The position numbers were made by a program, and so were the translations under genes. A stretch of DNA of 64,000 nucleotides from Microvirga arabica (GTDB lineage Bacteria > Pseudomonadota > Alphaproteobacteria > Rhizobiales > Beijerinckiaceae), in the NCBI RefSeq assembly GCF_016811235.1, contig NZ_JAFBID010000004.1, positions 1 to 64,000 on the forward strand. The letters run 5' to 3'. The notes under the pieces were generated by a model that was not told the origin of the DNA, did no database searches, and saw only the letters and a list, made by a program, of their open reading frames with translations. Shown one piece after another: positions 51,591 through 59,904 of this stretch; the first letter of the stretch is position 1, and every line of letters begins with the position of its first letter.

Positions 51591-52433
51591 TCAGTACGAT
51601 AGGAACAGGGGCACCGGGGCGTTCTTGAGCAGCGATTGCGTCGTGCCGCCGAGCACCATCTCGCGCAGGCGTGAATGGACATAGGCTCCCATGACGATCA
51701 TGTCGGCGCGCGTCAGGTGGGCATGGTTGCGCAAGGTTTCGGCTACGTCCCCCTCCATCGCGGGCAGCGCGAGGACGTTCAACGTGACCCCATGACGGGT
51801 GAGATGCGGCGCGATCTCAGCACCGGGCACCGTGTGCGCCAGGTCCTTCTCGCCCGTGACGCTGACCAGCTCGACCTGAGTGGCGGCCCGCAGGAACGGC
51901 AGTGCATCGTTCAGGGCACGTGCCGCCTTGGCGCTGCCGTCCCATGCGACGACGATCTTGCCTCCCGCGAAGGCTTCGCGACCCTGTGGCACGACGATGA
52001 GAGGTCGGCCGCTGTCCATGAGCACGGCCTCGATCAGCCCGCGATCAACGGCCAGGGCAATCGGTTCTGCGTCGAGGATCGACAGATCATGGGCGCGGGC
52101 AAGGGAGGTAAAGCTCTTGATGAGGGCCGGATAGGCGAGCTGCGGCGCCTGTGTGGTGCAGGCGACGCCCGATGCGGCCGCGGCCCGTTGGGACGAGTCG
52201 GCGACCGCGCGCGCAAGCGCATCCAGCCGACGGTTCTCGGCGGCCACCAGCCCTTCGGCGATGGCGCTGACGAAGGCATGGGTCAGGGTGAGCTTCAGGG
52301 AGGCGGCCTCGACAGTGACATGGGCGTCCGACTGCCTGGCGAGCGAAAGCCCGTAGGGCAGGGCGGACGAGCGTTCCTCGGCCTCGCCTTCCTCCGTGAT
52401 CCCGATCAGGATGCTGCGAATGTTCTCGATCAT
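51591..52433 (-). CDS. Universal stress protein, tandem UspA domains
   Basis: A 280-residue protein with two UspA folds. The first (MIENIRSILIGITEEGEAEE) lacks the ATP loop; the second starts KIVVAWDGSAKAARALNDAL and ends IVMGAYVHSRLREMVLGGTT, where the usual G-x2-G is changed to A-Y-V-H. It differs in length and sequence from the double protein at 44481. The ATG at 52433 has GAGGGAGGAAGTC upstream; an upstream in-frame start at 52496 lacks one and would overlap the dehydrogenase gene. Confidence 0.9.
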   Translation of the reverse strand: MIENIRSILIGITEEGEAEERSSALPYGLSLARQSDAHVTVEAASLKLTLTHAFVSAIAEGLVAAENRRLDALARAVADSSQRAAAASGVACTTQAPQLAYPALIKSFTSLARAHDLSILDAEPIALAVDRGLIEAVLMDSGRPLIVVPQGREAFAGGKIVVAWDGSAKAARALNDALPFLRAATQVELVSVTGEKDLAHTVPGAEIAPHLTRHGVTLNVLALPAMEGDVAETLRNHAHLTRADMIVMGAYVHSRLREMVLGGTTQSLLKNAPVPLFLSY

Positions 52434-52495
52434 GACTTCCTCCCTCTGAACCTGTGGTTCGATTTCCGGACGCAATGACATCTGCTTCCTTTGCA

Positions 52496-53479
52496 TCAGG
52501 GGACGAGGACCGCGGCCCCCTGGAGCCGTCCCGACCGCAGGTCATCCAAGGCCTCGTTGGCGGCCTCCAGTGGGTAGCGCATCGTCTGGGTCCTGATCCG
52601 GGCCTCGGGGACGATCGCCAGGAAATCCGCGGCGTCCTGTCGGGTCAGGTTGGCGACGGAGACGACCTGCCGCTCCTCCCAGAGAAGCCGATAGGGAAAG
52701 CTCGGGATGTCGCTCATGTGGATGCCGCCGCAGACCACGCGGCCGCCCTTGCGCACGGCCTTGAGCGCCAGGGGTACGAGATCGCCCACGGGCGCGAAGA
52801 TGATCGCCGCGTCGAGGCTTTCCGGTGGCGCTTGGTCCGAGCCTCCGGCCCAGGCTGCGCCGAGCGAGCGGGCGAAATCCTGGGCGGCGACATCGCCCGG
52901 GCGCGTGAAGGCGAAGACACGCCGTCCCTGACACGTGCAGACCTGAGTGATGATGTGAGCCGCTGCACCGAACCCGAAGATCCCGATCCTCTCACCGGGA
53001 CCAGCGGCCACCAGCGAACGCCAGCCGATCAGTCCGGCGCAGAGGAGCGGAGCCAGGGTAACGGGATCGCCGTCCTCCGGCAGGCTGAAGGCGTACGCCG
53101 AATCCGCAATCGCATGGGAGGCAAAGCCGCCGTCGCGGGTATAGCCGGTGAATAGCGGCTCGTCGCACAGGTTCTCATGTCCCGAGATGCAGTAGGAGCA
53201 ATGCCCGCAGGTATTGCCCAGCCAGGGAATGCCTACACGGCCCCCCGGTTTGTGACTCCGGACCCCGGACCCGAGGGCCTCCACCCGTCCCACGATCTCA
53301 TGGCCGGGGACGAGGGGAAGCCTGGGATGCGGCAGGTCGCCATCGACCACATGGAGATCGGTCCGGCACACCGCGCAGGCTTCCACCGCAACGCGGATCT
53401 CACCTGGACCCGGTGAGGGCCGAGGCCGCTCTTCAAGACGAAGGGGCGTGCGCACCTCGTGGAGGACCATCGCCTTCAT
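52496..53479 (-). CDS. Zinc-dependent alcohol dehydrogenase, AdhA-like
   Basis: A 327-residue medium-chain dehydrogenase. Catalytic zinc ligands: Cys in EACAVCRTDLHVVDG and His-Glu in VPGHEIVGRVEALG; structural zinc Cys in NTCGHCSYCISGHENLC (four Cys, intact). The nucleotide fold is RIGIFGFGAAAHIITQVC. This subgroup is slightly shorter than typical ADH (about 330) and often lies in low-oxygen islands; likely substrates are short primary alcohols/aldehydes. It is the second gene of the minus-strand operon, 40 bp after the small hypothetical gene. Confidence 0.9.
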   Translation of the reverse strand: MKAMVLHEVRTPLRLEERPRPSPGPGEIRVAVEACAVCRTDLHVVDGDLPHPRLPLVPGHEIVGRVEALGSGVRSHKPGGRVGIPWLGNTCGHCSYCISGHENLCDEPLFTGYTRDGGFASHAIADSAYAFSLPEDGDPVTLAPLLCAGLIGWRSLVAAGPGERIGIFGFGAAAHIITQVCTCQGRRVFAFTRPGDVAAQDFARSLGAAWAGGSDQAPPESLDAAIIFAPVGDLVPLALKAVRKGGRVVCGGIHMSDIPSFPYRLLWEERQVVSVANLTRQDAADFLAIVPEARIRTQTMRYPLEAANEALDDLRSGRLQGAAVLVP

Positions 53480-53519
53480 GGACCGGACCTCTTCTCATCA
53501 CGCAGTCCCAGGGCGGGCT

Positions 53520-53804
53520 TTATCGTTCGAAACAGCCCTTGGCCTGCTCCTGCAAGTCCTCAAGTGCCGCAACGTAGGGTGCGCGGCGGTCCTGATGGTC
53601 TTGCCAAAGCTGGGCGATCTTCCTGCGCTTGAGGCTCTCGTCGCCGCGGCCACGTTCGATGGCTTCGAGCTTCTGCTGACAGGCAAAGTCGATGTCGACC
53701 AGGTCGGCCAGGAGTGACTGGAGCCGGGGCAGAATGTCGGGCGAGTACACCCGATTCGAGCGCGATGGTTCCTGGAAGCGCAGATGCTCCACATCTGTTG
53801 ACAT
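53520..53804 (-). CDS. Hypothetical helical protein
   Basis: A 94-residue protein, mostly helical: STDVEHLRFQEPSRSNRVYS, then LPRLQSLLADLVDIDFACQQ and IAQLWQDHQDRRAPYVAALE. No family is recognised. AGGAAGCC lies before the ATG at 53804. It is the first gene of the minus-strand group that includes an alcohol dehydrogenase and two stress proteins, with the perfect FNR-like box 159 bp upstream. Confidence 0.65.
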   Translation of the reverse strand: MSTDVEHLRFQEPSRSNRVYSPDILPRLQSLLADLVDIDFACQQKLEAIERGRGDESLKRRKIAQLWQDHQDRRAPYVAALEDLQEQAKGCFER

Positions 53805-53962
53805 GGCTTCCTCCGCTGGGGTTCTGGTTCTTACAGCGTCCGCCTACGCGACTAACCTAGGTTAATCAGAACAATTCGGTGAACCTGAGGCAGCTTGGCG
53901 GCCGGCGCTTCCCAGATCCGAATTCGACAGAAGGATGTTGAGCGGGTTCACCTGCCGCCGCC

Positions 53963-53976
53963 TTGATCTGAATCAA
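53963..53976. promoter_or_regulatory. FixK/FNR box, perfect consensus, divergent promoter
   Basis: TTGATCTGAATCAA matches TTGAT-N4-ATCAA exactly and lies between divergent genes: 93 bp before the small membrane protein (54069, plus) and 159 bp before the minus-strand operon (53804). The plus-strand distance fits class II activation. Confidence 0.8.
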
Positions 53977-54068
53977 ACCGGCCCAACGAAGAAGTGCTAT
54001 ACTGAGGCAGTCTCGTTGAAGGCAGGACCGGACGGATCCTGTGCAGCCTTCGGCCGATGGAGGAGGGC

Positions 54069-54266
54069 ATGATCTCCTGGATCGTCCGTCTCTTGATGAT
54101 CGCCGCCGGTGCCGTGACGGGCTGGGTCGTCGCTGAGGACGCGCCCAACTTCGGGATCATCCAGGTCATGGTGGCACTCCTGCTGCTCACACTCATCGTA
54201 GGCGTGCTGGCGTTCTGGCCATCCACCTGGGCGGCGCGGCTCAACCGTGTCCAACGGTCGCGATAG
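54069..54266 (+). CDS. Small two-helix membrane protein
   Basis: A 65-residue protein with two predicted membrane helices: ISWIVRLLMIAAGAVTGWVV and a second, IIQVMVALLLLTLIVGVLAF. The C-terminus is basic (WAARLNRVQRSR), so both ends should face the cytoplasm. GGAGGAGGGC lies directly before the ATG at 54069. No family is recognised. It is the first plus-strand gene behind the perfect FixK/FNR box. Confidence 0.72.
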   Translation: MISWIVRLLMIAAGAVTGWVVAEDAPNFGIIQVMVALLLLTLIVGVLAFWPSTWAARLNRVQRSR

Positions 54267-54322
54267 TCGACTTCCTATCAATTCCGTCCGCGTTGGATTG
54301 CGCGCCATCATGGAGGCGGGAG

Positions 54323-54874
54323 ATGGACGAGGAAATCAGACGAAAGATTCTGACGCTGCTCGAGCAGCACCGGATCATGACGGTTGCCACCCTCAGGCCG
54401 GACGGCTGGCCGCAGGCGACCACCGTCGGCTACGCCAGCGAGGGCCTCACCCTTTACTTCCTGTGCGGCCTGGACAGCCAGAAGGCTGCGAACCTCGCTC
54501 GGGATGACCGGGTGTCCCTGACGATTGACCACGACACGTCGGACATCATGGCGATCAGCGGCCTGTCCATGGCAGGACATGCGCAGGCGGTGACCAACAT
54601 GGCGGAGGCGGGCAGGGTGATGGGGATGCTCGTGCGGAAGTATCCCGAGCAGACCTCCCTGCCAGGGCCGATGCCGGCCCCGGAGGAAGTCCGCATCTTC
54701 CGCGTGACGCCGACCGTCATTTCGGTGCTCGACTACTCCAAGGGCTTCGGGCACACCGATCTGGTCAGCATCTCCGAAGACCGGGAAATGCCTTTCGACA
54801 TCGTCGAGGAGGCCGATGAGGGGTCCTTTCCCGCCAGCGACCCGCCCGCGTGGACGCGGACAACCACCCGATAA
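54323..54874 (+). CDS. Pyridoxamine-5'-phosphate-oxidase-like flavoprotein
   Basis: A 183-residue protein with the split-barrel FMN/F420-binding fold: HRIMTVATLRPDGWPQATTV, ASEGLTLYFLCGLDSQKAAN and RVSLTIDHDTSDIMAISGLS are the three characteristic strands. The C-terminal 40 residues (VEEADEGSFPASDPPAWTRT) resemble the short tail found in several stress-island proteins. The ATG at 54323 follows GGAGGCGGGAG. It lies 56 bp after the small membrane protein and may be in the same FixK-type operon. The cofactor and substrate are unknown. Confidence 0.85.
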   Translation: MDEEIRRKILTLLEQHRIMTVATLRPDGWPQATTVGYASEGLTLYFLCGLDSQKAANLARDDRVSLTIDHDTSDIMAISGLSMAGHAQAVTNMAEAGRVMGMLVRKYPEQTSLPGPMPAPEEVRIFRVTPTVISVLDYSKGFGHTDLVSISEDREMPFDIVEEADEGSFPASDPPAWTRTTTR

Positions 54875-55122
54875 GGAGGGACGTCGAGGTCAAAGGCTCC
54901 CCTTGATGCAGGTGCCCGTCTGGACCCTGATCAATTCTGAGACTTGCTGGCGCGGCGAGTTATGCGTTGGCATCCCGCTTGTTCTCCCCAGAGCCTGAGC
55001 TTCCCTCATAGAAGTCTTGCTTGTAATCAATCCGACGAGCGTTAGCGCAATGCCGGCGAACGCCTGCTGTTGGCACTTCCGAGACATTGCGCCAAAGTCA
55101 GTTCGGGAGTGCATAGCGGATG

Positions 55123-55842
55123 CTATGGCATTGGCAGCAGGCGTGCGAAGGTGTGGCGGATCCGGCCGTAGCACTCGCAGGTGATCTCCTCGAGGCCAGC
55201 CCGATCCGCGATGATGATGCCGCCGCGCTGCTGTGTGATCAGCCCCTGTGTCTGGAAGGTGCGCAGCACCGTACTGACCGTGGAGCGCTGCACCCCGAGC
55301 AGCTCGGCCAGATCGGCATGGGTCAGGGGCAGGAGGTCCTCGTCGATCCTGTCCCGGGTGCTCAGGAGCCAGTTGCAGCAGCGCGCCTCCACTGTGTGAA
55401 TGGCATTGCAGGAGACCGTCTGGAACGTCTGGGCCAGGAGCGCTTCGCTGTAGCTGAGCACCAGACGCTGGATCTTGGGACGGGCGCGCATCACCTCCTG
55501 CATGCGATCAATGGCGATCCGGGAGGCGGTGCCGGGCACCTGCACCTTGTAGCGCCCGAAAGCCTCGCGCGAGACAATGGCGCTGATCAGGCCGAACAGC
55601 CCCTCCCGCCCGAAGGACGCCACCTCGACGAACTGGCCCTCTTCCATGACGTTGATCAGGCCCACGGTGGCATCATGCGGGAAGTAGGTGTAGCGGATGG
55701 GATCCCCGGCCTCATACAGGATCGTGCCTTTGGGCAGGATTACCACCTCCAGGTGCGGCTCCAGCCAAGCCAGATCCTCAGGCTCCAGGGCAGCCAGAAG
55801 CCAGTTTCTGCGGTGATGAGCCTTCGACGTCGGGTAGGCCAT
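55123..55842 (-). CDS. Crp/Fnr-family transcriptional regulator without iron-sulfur cysteines
   Basis: A 239-residue regulator. The N-terminal cyclic-nucleotide-like barrel spans about 15-135 (PKGTILYEAGDPIRYTYFPH; GREGLFGLISAIVSREAF), then a dimer helix and a winged helix (LTHADLAELLGVQRSTVSTV, LRTFQTQGLITQQRGGIIIA). The N-terminal Cys cluster of FNR is absent. In the recognition helix the Glu and Arg that read TTGAT in FNR/FixK are Ser and Thr here, so it probably reads another site. The ATG at 55842 has GAAGG upstream; a GTG at 55860 does not. The 248-bp gap before it (54875-55122) shows no gene. Confidence 0.88.
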   Translation of the reverse strand: MAYPTSKAHHRRNWLLAALEPEDLAWLEPHLEVVILPKGTILYEAGDPIRYTYFPHDATVGLINVMEEGQFVEVASFGREGLFGLISAIVSREAFGRYKVQVPGTASRIAIDRMQEVMRARPKIQRLVLSYSEALLAQTFQTVSCNAIHTVEARCCNWLLSTRDRIDEDLLPLTHADLAELLGVQRSTVSTVLRTFQTQGLITQQRGGIIIADRAGLEEITCECYGRIRHTFARLLPMP

Positions 55843-55932
55843 GCCAGCCTTCAGATCCACCAGGAAGCCAAACAGTATGAAGAACCCGGGGCGTGCGCCA
55901 CAACCCAGGTTAAGATCACGGAAGCCTTACGC

Positions 55933-56235
55933 TCACCCGGTGCTCTCTGCGTTGTCGATGATCAGCGGCGTGTCGAAGTACTCGATCGTCGGGGGAGTGC
56001 CGAAGCGCTCGGCAATCCGCTGCCGCCAAGCGTCAGAGTACATGGCCTCGGCGGCCTCGCGGCTCTCCCACAGGTAGACGCCGCCTCCGGTCTGGTCCGC
56101 CCCGTGCAGGTAGTATTTGCGGACGAGCCCTGGCGCTCCTCGGAACTGAGGGGCGGAGTGCTCATAGGCTTTCTTCACCTCGTCTGGGGAGAGGCCTTGG
56201 GGCAGGGGAAAACGCACGATAGCCGTGATCATCAT
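55933..56235 (-). CDS. YdhR-like putative monooxygenase
   Basis: A 100-residue protein with a dimeric alpha-beta barrel pattern: MMITAIVRFPLPQGLSPDEV, then GLVRKYYLHGADQTGGGVYL and YLWESREAAEAMYSDAWRQR. This fits small monooxygenase-like proteins of the YdhR group, whose substrates are unknown. AGGAGCTG precedes the ATG pair at 56235. The two gene starts on either side do not suggest an operon; the 289-bp gap to the exporter gene shows nothing else. Confidence 0.8.
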   Translation of the reverse strand: MMITAIVRFPLPQGLSPDEVKKAYEHSAPQFRGAPGLVRKYYLHGADQTGGGVYLWESREAAEAMYSDAWRQRIAERFGTPPTIEYFDTPLIIDNAESTG

Positions 56236-56524
56236 CAGCTCCTAGATCGCTGGTAGACGTCTCAGTTGGAACACGGCTGTACTATCGCTGAGAGCTCTCC
56301 AGCTCGAGGTGCGAAAACACACCGGAATGTCGCTTGTTGGCATGAGGCGGAAGTGCTGGAGCGAGTGGGCCTTAACCACCGTAGTCGAGCCCCAAGCCCC
56401 GTGCCCCTATGATCGGCCCCACGAGACTTCATGCTCTCCAAAACGGCGCGCTGCGATCCATGGCTCCTGCGAGAAACGAGGCGAGGAGCCGTTCTGTGCC
56501 ATGATGAACGGACATTCGGCTGTT

Positions 56525-58444
56525 CTAGGGTGCTCTGATCCCTATTCGACGCAACCAATCAGAGAAGTTGCGCAAAGCAGGGGGAGGGGTGCGGACGAGC
56601 AGAATCGCTCCTTCTCTCGTCTTGCGGATCTGGAGGGTGCGGGAGTGGAACTCTTCCAAGCCCGGTCTGTGTCCGATGGATAGAACAGAGGCGCCTTTCA
56701 GCTCATTTTCGAACAGCGACAGCATGGAAGTCTGGTTCTCGTCATCAAGAGCCGAAGTTGCCTCATCCATGAAAACCCAGCGTGGTTTGTGAAGAACGAT
56801 ACGGGCGAAGGCGACCCGCTGTTGCTGGCCGAGCGATAAAGACTGATCCCAGCGCCTGTTCTCGTCCAGAGCGCCCAGAAAATCGCCCAAGCCGCACCGC
56901 TCGAGGGCTGCTCTGACCTCGTTATCGCTGAAACCGTCCGGTGCTGCGGGGTAGCACAGTGCAGCACGCAAGGTTCCGAGCGGAAGGTAGGGACGTTGCG
57001 GCAGAAACATCATCTGCTCGCCAGGAGGGATTTGGATCTCGCCTGAACCCCAGGGCCAAAGACCCGCAATGGCGCGGAAGAGAGTACTTTTGCCTGAACC
57101 GGATTCTCCAACAATGAGCACGCGCTCGCCTGCTTTAATCTCAGCATTCGCACCCTCAAGGATGATGCTTCCGTCGCTCAAGGCAATCGAGAGATTCTCA
57201 AACCGCAACCAGCCACGGGGATGGGGCACGATTTCGATCTTTCGGTTTTCCTCTACTGTCCTATCAAGATCCAACGCAGCCTGTCGGAACGTGGCTATTC
57301 TCAACAGCGCCGAGCGCCAATCCGCGATTTTCGGGAAGTTATCGACAAAGTACCGTAAGGATCCTTGCACCATACCGAAGGCTCCCACCACCATCATCAT
57401 CTCACCGAAACTGAGACGTGCGGCAAAATATCCGGGTGCGGCCGCCAGGATCGGCACCACGATGGCGAGCCATCCGTATCCTGATGTGATCCATGTCAGG
57501 CGTGCGAGAGCGCCAGACAATCGGCGCGTCGCCAGGAGAACGGCATCGACGGTGAGATTTAGACTGCGTCGCTCATCCTGCTCGCCATTGTAGAGCGCAA
57601 CGCTCTCAGAACTCTCGTTCACACGGACGAGAGCAAACCGCAGTTCGGCCTCCCGTGCATATCGAGTGGTGTTCAGGGGGATGAGAGGGCGTCCGACGAG
57701 CCAGGTCAGGCCGGACCCGATGCTTGCATATCCAACGGCAATCCAGACCATGTAGCCGGGAATAATGATTTCCTCTCCCTTGTACTCGAAACTCGCATAG
57801 GAGGAGAGCGTCCAGAGAACTCCAATGAAGCTGACGAGCATCAGGAAAGCCTGCAGCATTCCTACTCCCAGCTCTGTCGTGAACTCAGAAAAGAGTCGAC
57901 AATCTTCCTGCATCCGCTGATCCGGTTGCGCGCCTGCACGCCCGACATGACTGAGCTGGTAGGCCCGGTTGGGCTTCAGCCAGACATCAAGAAGAACATG
58001 GGTCAGACGCTCGCGCAGGCGGATCTTCAGACGTTCCTGAAGCCAAGTCTGAGCGACCACCATGACGAGGAGAAAGGCGATAATACCTAGAAAGATCACA
58101 AGCTGCCAGAGAAAGGCGGTAGAGTTACGTCTTTCAACAGCGTCGAAGAAGGCGCCGTTCCAGGCGTTGAGGCGCACCTGCCCGATCATGTTGCCGATCA
58201 GAATGACGATAATCGCCAGCGAGAGGCGTGTGATTGGCCATCCTTTTCTTCTTTCAAACATTTCTCGCAGCAGCAGGTAGAATTCGCGGAGCGCGTTATC
58301 GGAGTTCTTATCCTGTGCAGGCGCCGAGCCGTGCTGTGCGCCGATCTCCGGACCTATGCTACCGGGACGCGGAAATGTCCCCTGCAGTTCAGGTCCAACT
58401 GAGTTGGAAGAGCGTTGAGATCCGAAAGAAGTAGAATCAGTCAT
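56525..58444 (-). CDS. SbmA/BacA-like ABC transporter with own ATPase (BclA type)
   Basis: A 639-residue half-transporter that works as a dimer. Residues 1-50 are disordered; about 60-390 form the SbmA/BacA-like membrane domain (RLNAWNGAFFDAVERRNSTA; VWLKPNRAYQLSHVG; NPDQRMQ-like AQPDQRMQEDCRLFSEFTTE); about 420-620 form the ATPase with Walker A GESGSGKST, signature LSLGQQQRVAF and Walker B WVFMDEATSALD. Related BclA of Bradyrhizobium and BacA import or clear antimicrobial peptides and are needed in legume symbiosis; the YddA/ABCD group is the alternative. No regulatory site is recognised in the divergent gap (58445-58724). Confidence 0.88.
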   Translation of the reverse strand: MTDSTSFGSQRSSNSVGPELQGTFPRPGSIGPEIGAQHGSAPAQDKNSDNALREFYLLLREMFERRKGWPITRLSLAIIVILIGNMIGQVRLNAWNGAFFDAVERRNSTAFLWQLVIFLGIIAFLLVMVVAQTWLQERLKIRLRERLTHVLLDVWLKPNRAYQLSHVGRAGAQPDQRMQEDCRLFSEFTTELGVGMLQAFLMLVSFIGVLWTLSSYASFEYKGEEIIIPGYMVWIAVGYASIGSGLTWLVGRPLIPLNTTRYAREAELRFALVRVNESSESVALYNGEQDERRSLNLTVDAVLLATRRLSGALARLTWITSGYGWLAIVVPILAAAPGYFAARLSFGEMMMVVGAFGMVQGSLRYFVDNFPKIADWRSALLRIATFRQAALDLDRTVEENRKIEIVPHPRGWLRFENLSIALSDGSIILEGANAEIKAGERVLIVGESGSGKSTLFRAIAGLWPWGSGEIQIPPGEQMMFLPQRPYLPLGTLRAALCYPAAPDGFSDNEVRAALERCGLGDFLGALDENRRWDQSLSLGQQQRVAFARIVLHKPRWVFMDEATSALDDENQTSMLSLFENELKGASVLSIGHRPGLEEFHSRTLQIRKTREGAILLVRTPPPALRNFSDWLRRIGIRAP

Positions 58445-58724
58445 AACAGCATTACGGCGCTACAAGTGCTCGTCTCCCTATGAACAAAGGTTCAAGCGTA
58501 CGCGGCGGGCCAAGTTCCAGCGTAAGGCAATTGAGCATCGTTGTGTCGTTCGCCGCATAGGATGCTTAAGCTGGAGAGACATGATTTCTGTCCGGAAGCG
58601 TACTTCATCTATCAATTAGTATTGGACCCACAGGGTCAGACCAAATGTTGCCAGTTGTGACCGAAAATCCATACAAAGGCTTAATGCTCGAGAGAGGACA
58701 ATCCCTAGCCAAAGGAACCGCGTC

Positions 58725-59126
58725 ATGGCCCAGATGATGACCTCGATGTTCACGGCCATTGCAGCACTAGTCTCGATTGCTCCTGCCGCCGCCCAACAGG
58801 CTCAGAGTGCCGCTAAGCAAGGTCCCCCAGCTGTCCATATCGATCTGCACGAATGGGGCCTTGGGCTGGATGGGCGTGCAACCATTCCCGGCAATGAGGC
58901 TGTGTTTGAGATCCGCAATACTGGTTCTATCCTTCACTCCTTCGAGATCGAGGGTAAGATCGACGGCAAGGAAGTCGAGGTTATTTCCGGTCGCCTGCAG
59001 CCGAGCCAGACCACCAGTTTCACTCTCCGCCTGCCCGCTGGCGAGTACACAGCATACTGTCCGGTGGGTAACCATCGCGAACGAGGCATGCTCGCCACCA
59101 TCTTGTTCCGCGGCAGCTTTTCATGA
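58725..59126 (+). CDS. Periplasmic cupredoxin
   Basis: A 133-residue protein with a signal peptide (MFTAIAALVSIAPAAAQQ; cleavage after AAA or AQQ). The mature part is a cupredoxin: one copper His in GSILHSFEIEG and the Cys-His-Met set in EYTAYCPVGNHRERGM, all type 1 ligands. It may carry electrons or bind copper in the periplasm. AAAGGA lies 9 bp before the ATG at 58725. It overlaps the next gene by 4 bases. Confidence 0.88.
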   Translation: MAQMMTSMFTAIAALVSIAPAAAQQAQSAAKQGPPAVHIDLHEWGLGLDGRATIPGNEAVFEIRNTGSILHSFEIEGKIDGKEVEVISGRLQPSQTTSFTLRLPAGEYTAYCPVGNHRERGMLATILFRGSFS

Positions 59127-59626
59127 TCTCGGACGGGTCTCCGGCGAGTGTCGGTTCCGTCGCGAAACCTCAGCGCGCCTGTGCCATTCTCCTCGTGTTT
59201 CTCCTCAGTACAAGTGCAAGCGGCACTCAAAACGGACCCTCGACGGCAAGGAGGCCAGAAGGCCATCAGCTTACTAAGCTGAAAGATGTTTGGCCGGCCC
59301 TTGTTCGATGCTGGCGACCGCCAATAGGCTCACAGGGGCAGGAAACCACCCTTCGCTTTAGCCTCAAAAGAACAGGCGAGATCATTGGCACGCCAGTTGT
59401 AACTTACTCGCGCCGGTCAGGGAATGCGGCCGCGCGTCAGGCTTTCACAACGTCTGCATTGGCAGCAATCACTCAATGCACACCGCTCAACTTAGCTGAT
59501 GGTTTAGGTGACGCTCTTGCCAGTCGCATCATCTCGATCCGGTTTGTCGGATCGTCTGATGTTTATATCAGGGCGGCTCAGACGTATCAGCATCTGAGAA
59601 TCGAGCGCGGCAGAGCTGGCGAATGA
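59123..59626 (+). CDS. Secreted protein with TonB/TolA-C-like domain
   Basis: A 167-residue protein. An N-terminal hydrophobic segment (ACAILLVFLLSTSASGTQ) serves as signal peptide or anchor. The rest resembles the small TonB/TolA C-terminal-like domain seen in secreted Hyphomicrobiales proteins: TLRFSLKRTGEIIGTPVVTY, FTTSALAAITQCTPLNLADG, with two Cys able to form a disulfide. Function is unknown. It is translated together with the cupredoxin gene (ATGA overlap). The gap that follows (59627-59904) shows no gene. Confidence 0.65.
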   Translation: MISDGSPASVGSVAKPQRACAILLVFLLSTSASGTQNGPSTARRPEGHQLTKLKDVWPALVRCWRPPIGSQGQETTLRFSLKRTGEIIGTPVVTYSRRSGNAAARQAFTTSALAAITQCTPLNLADGLGDALASRIISIRFVGSSDVYIRAAQTYQHLRIERGRAGE

Positions 59627-59904
59627 AACCAGGAAATGAACCGCGTCCATCCTGTAACTGGGAGCCCAGCAACACCCGCTATTCGTTGCACCACTTATGA
59701 ATTCTTAGAAGGAAGAGCCAGCCAATCATCCAAATGCGGTGGGAGGCTCGTAACGGGGCTCCCGCAGGGTCGTGACTGGCCGCACACTGGTGTGGGCGGC
59801 GCTGGCCAACAAGTTCCGGTCTTACGATCCAGACTAGCAGCGGAGCGCAGCATGGCCGTGGCACGTATGCCCGGCCATGCTGGTTTCAGCTAACCTCTGA
59901 ACAC

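Noticed and set aside
55000..55040. Possible FNR-like box near CTTGTAATCAATCC
   Set aside because: Half-sites are not separated by four bases and no gene start lies downstream at a fitting distance.
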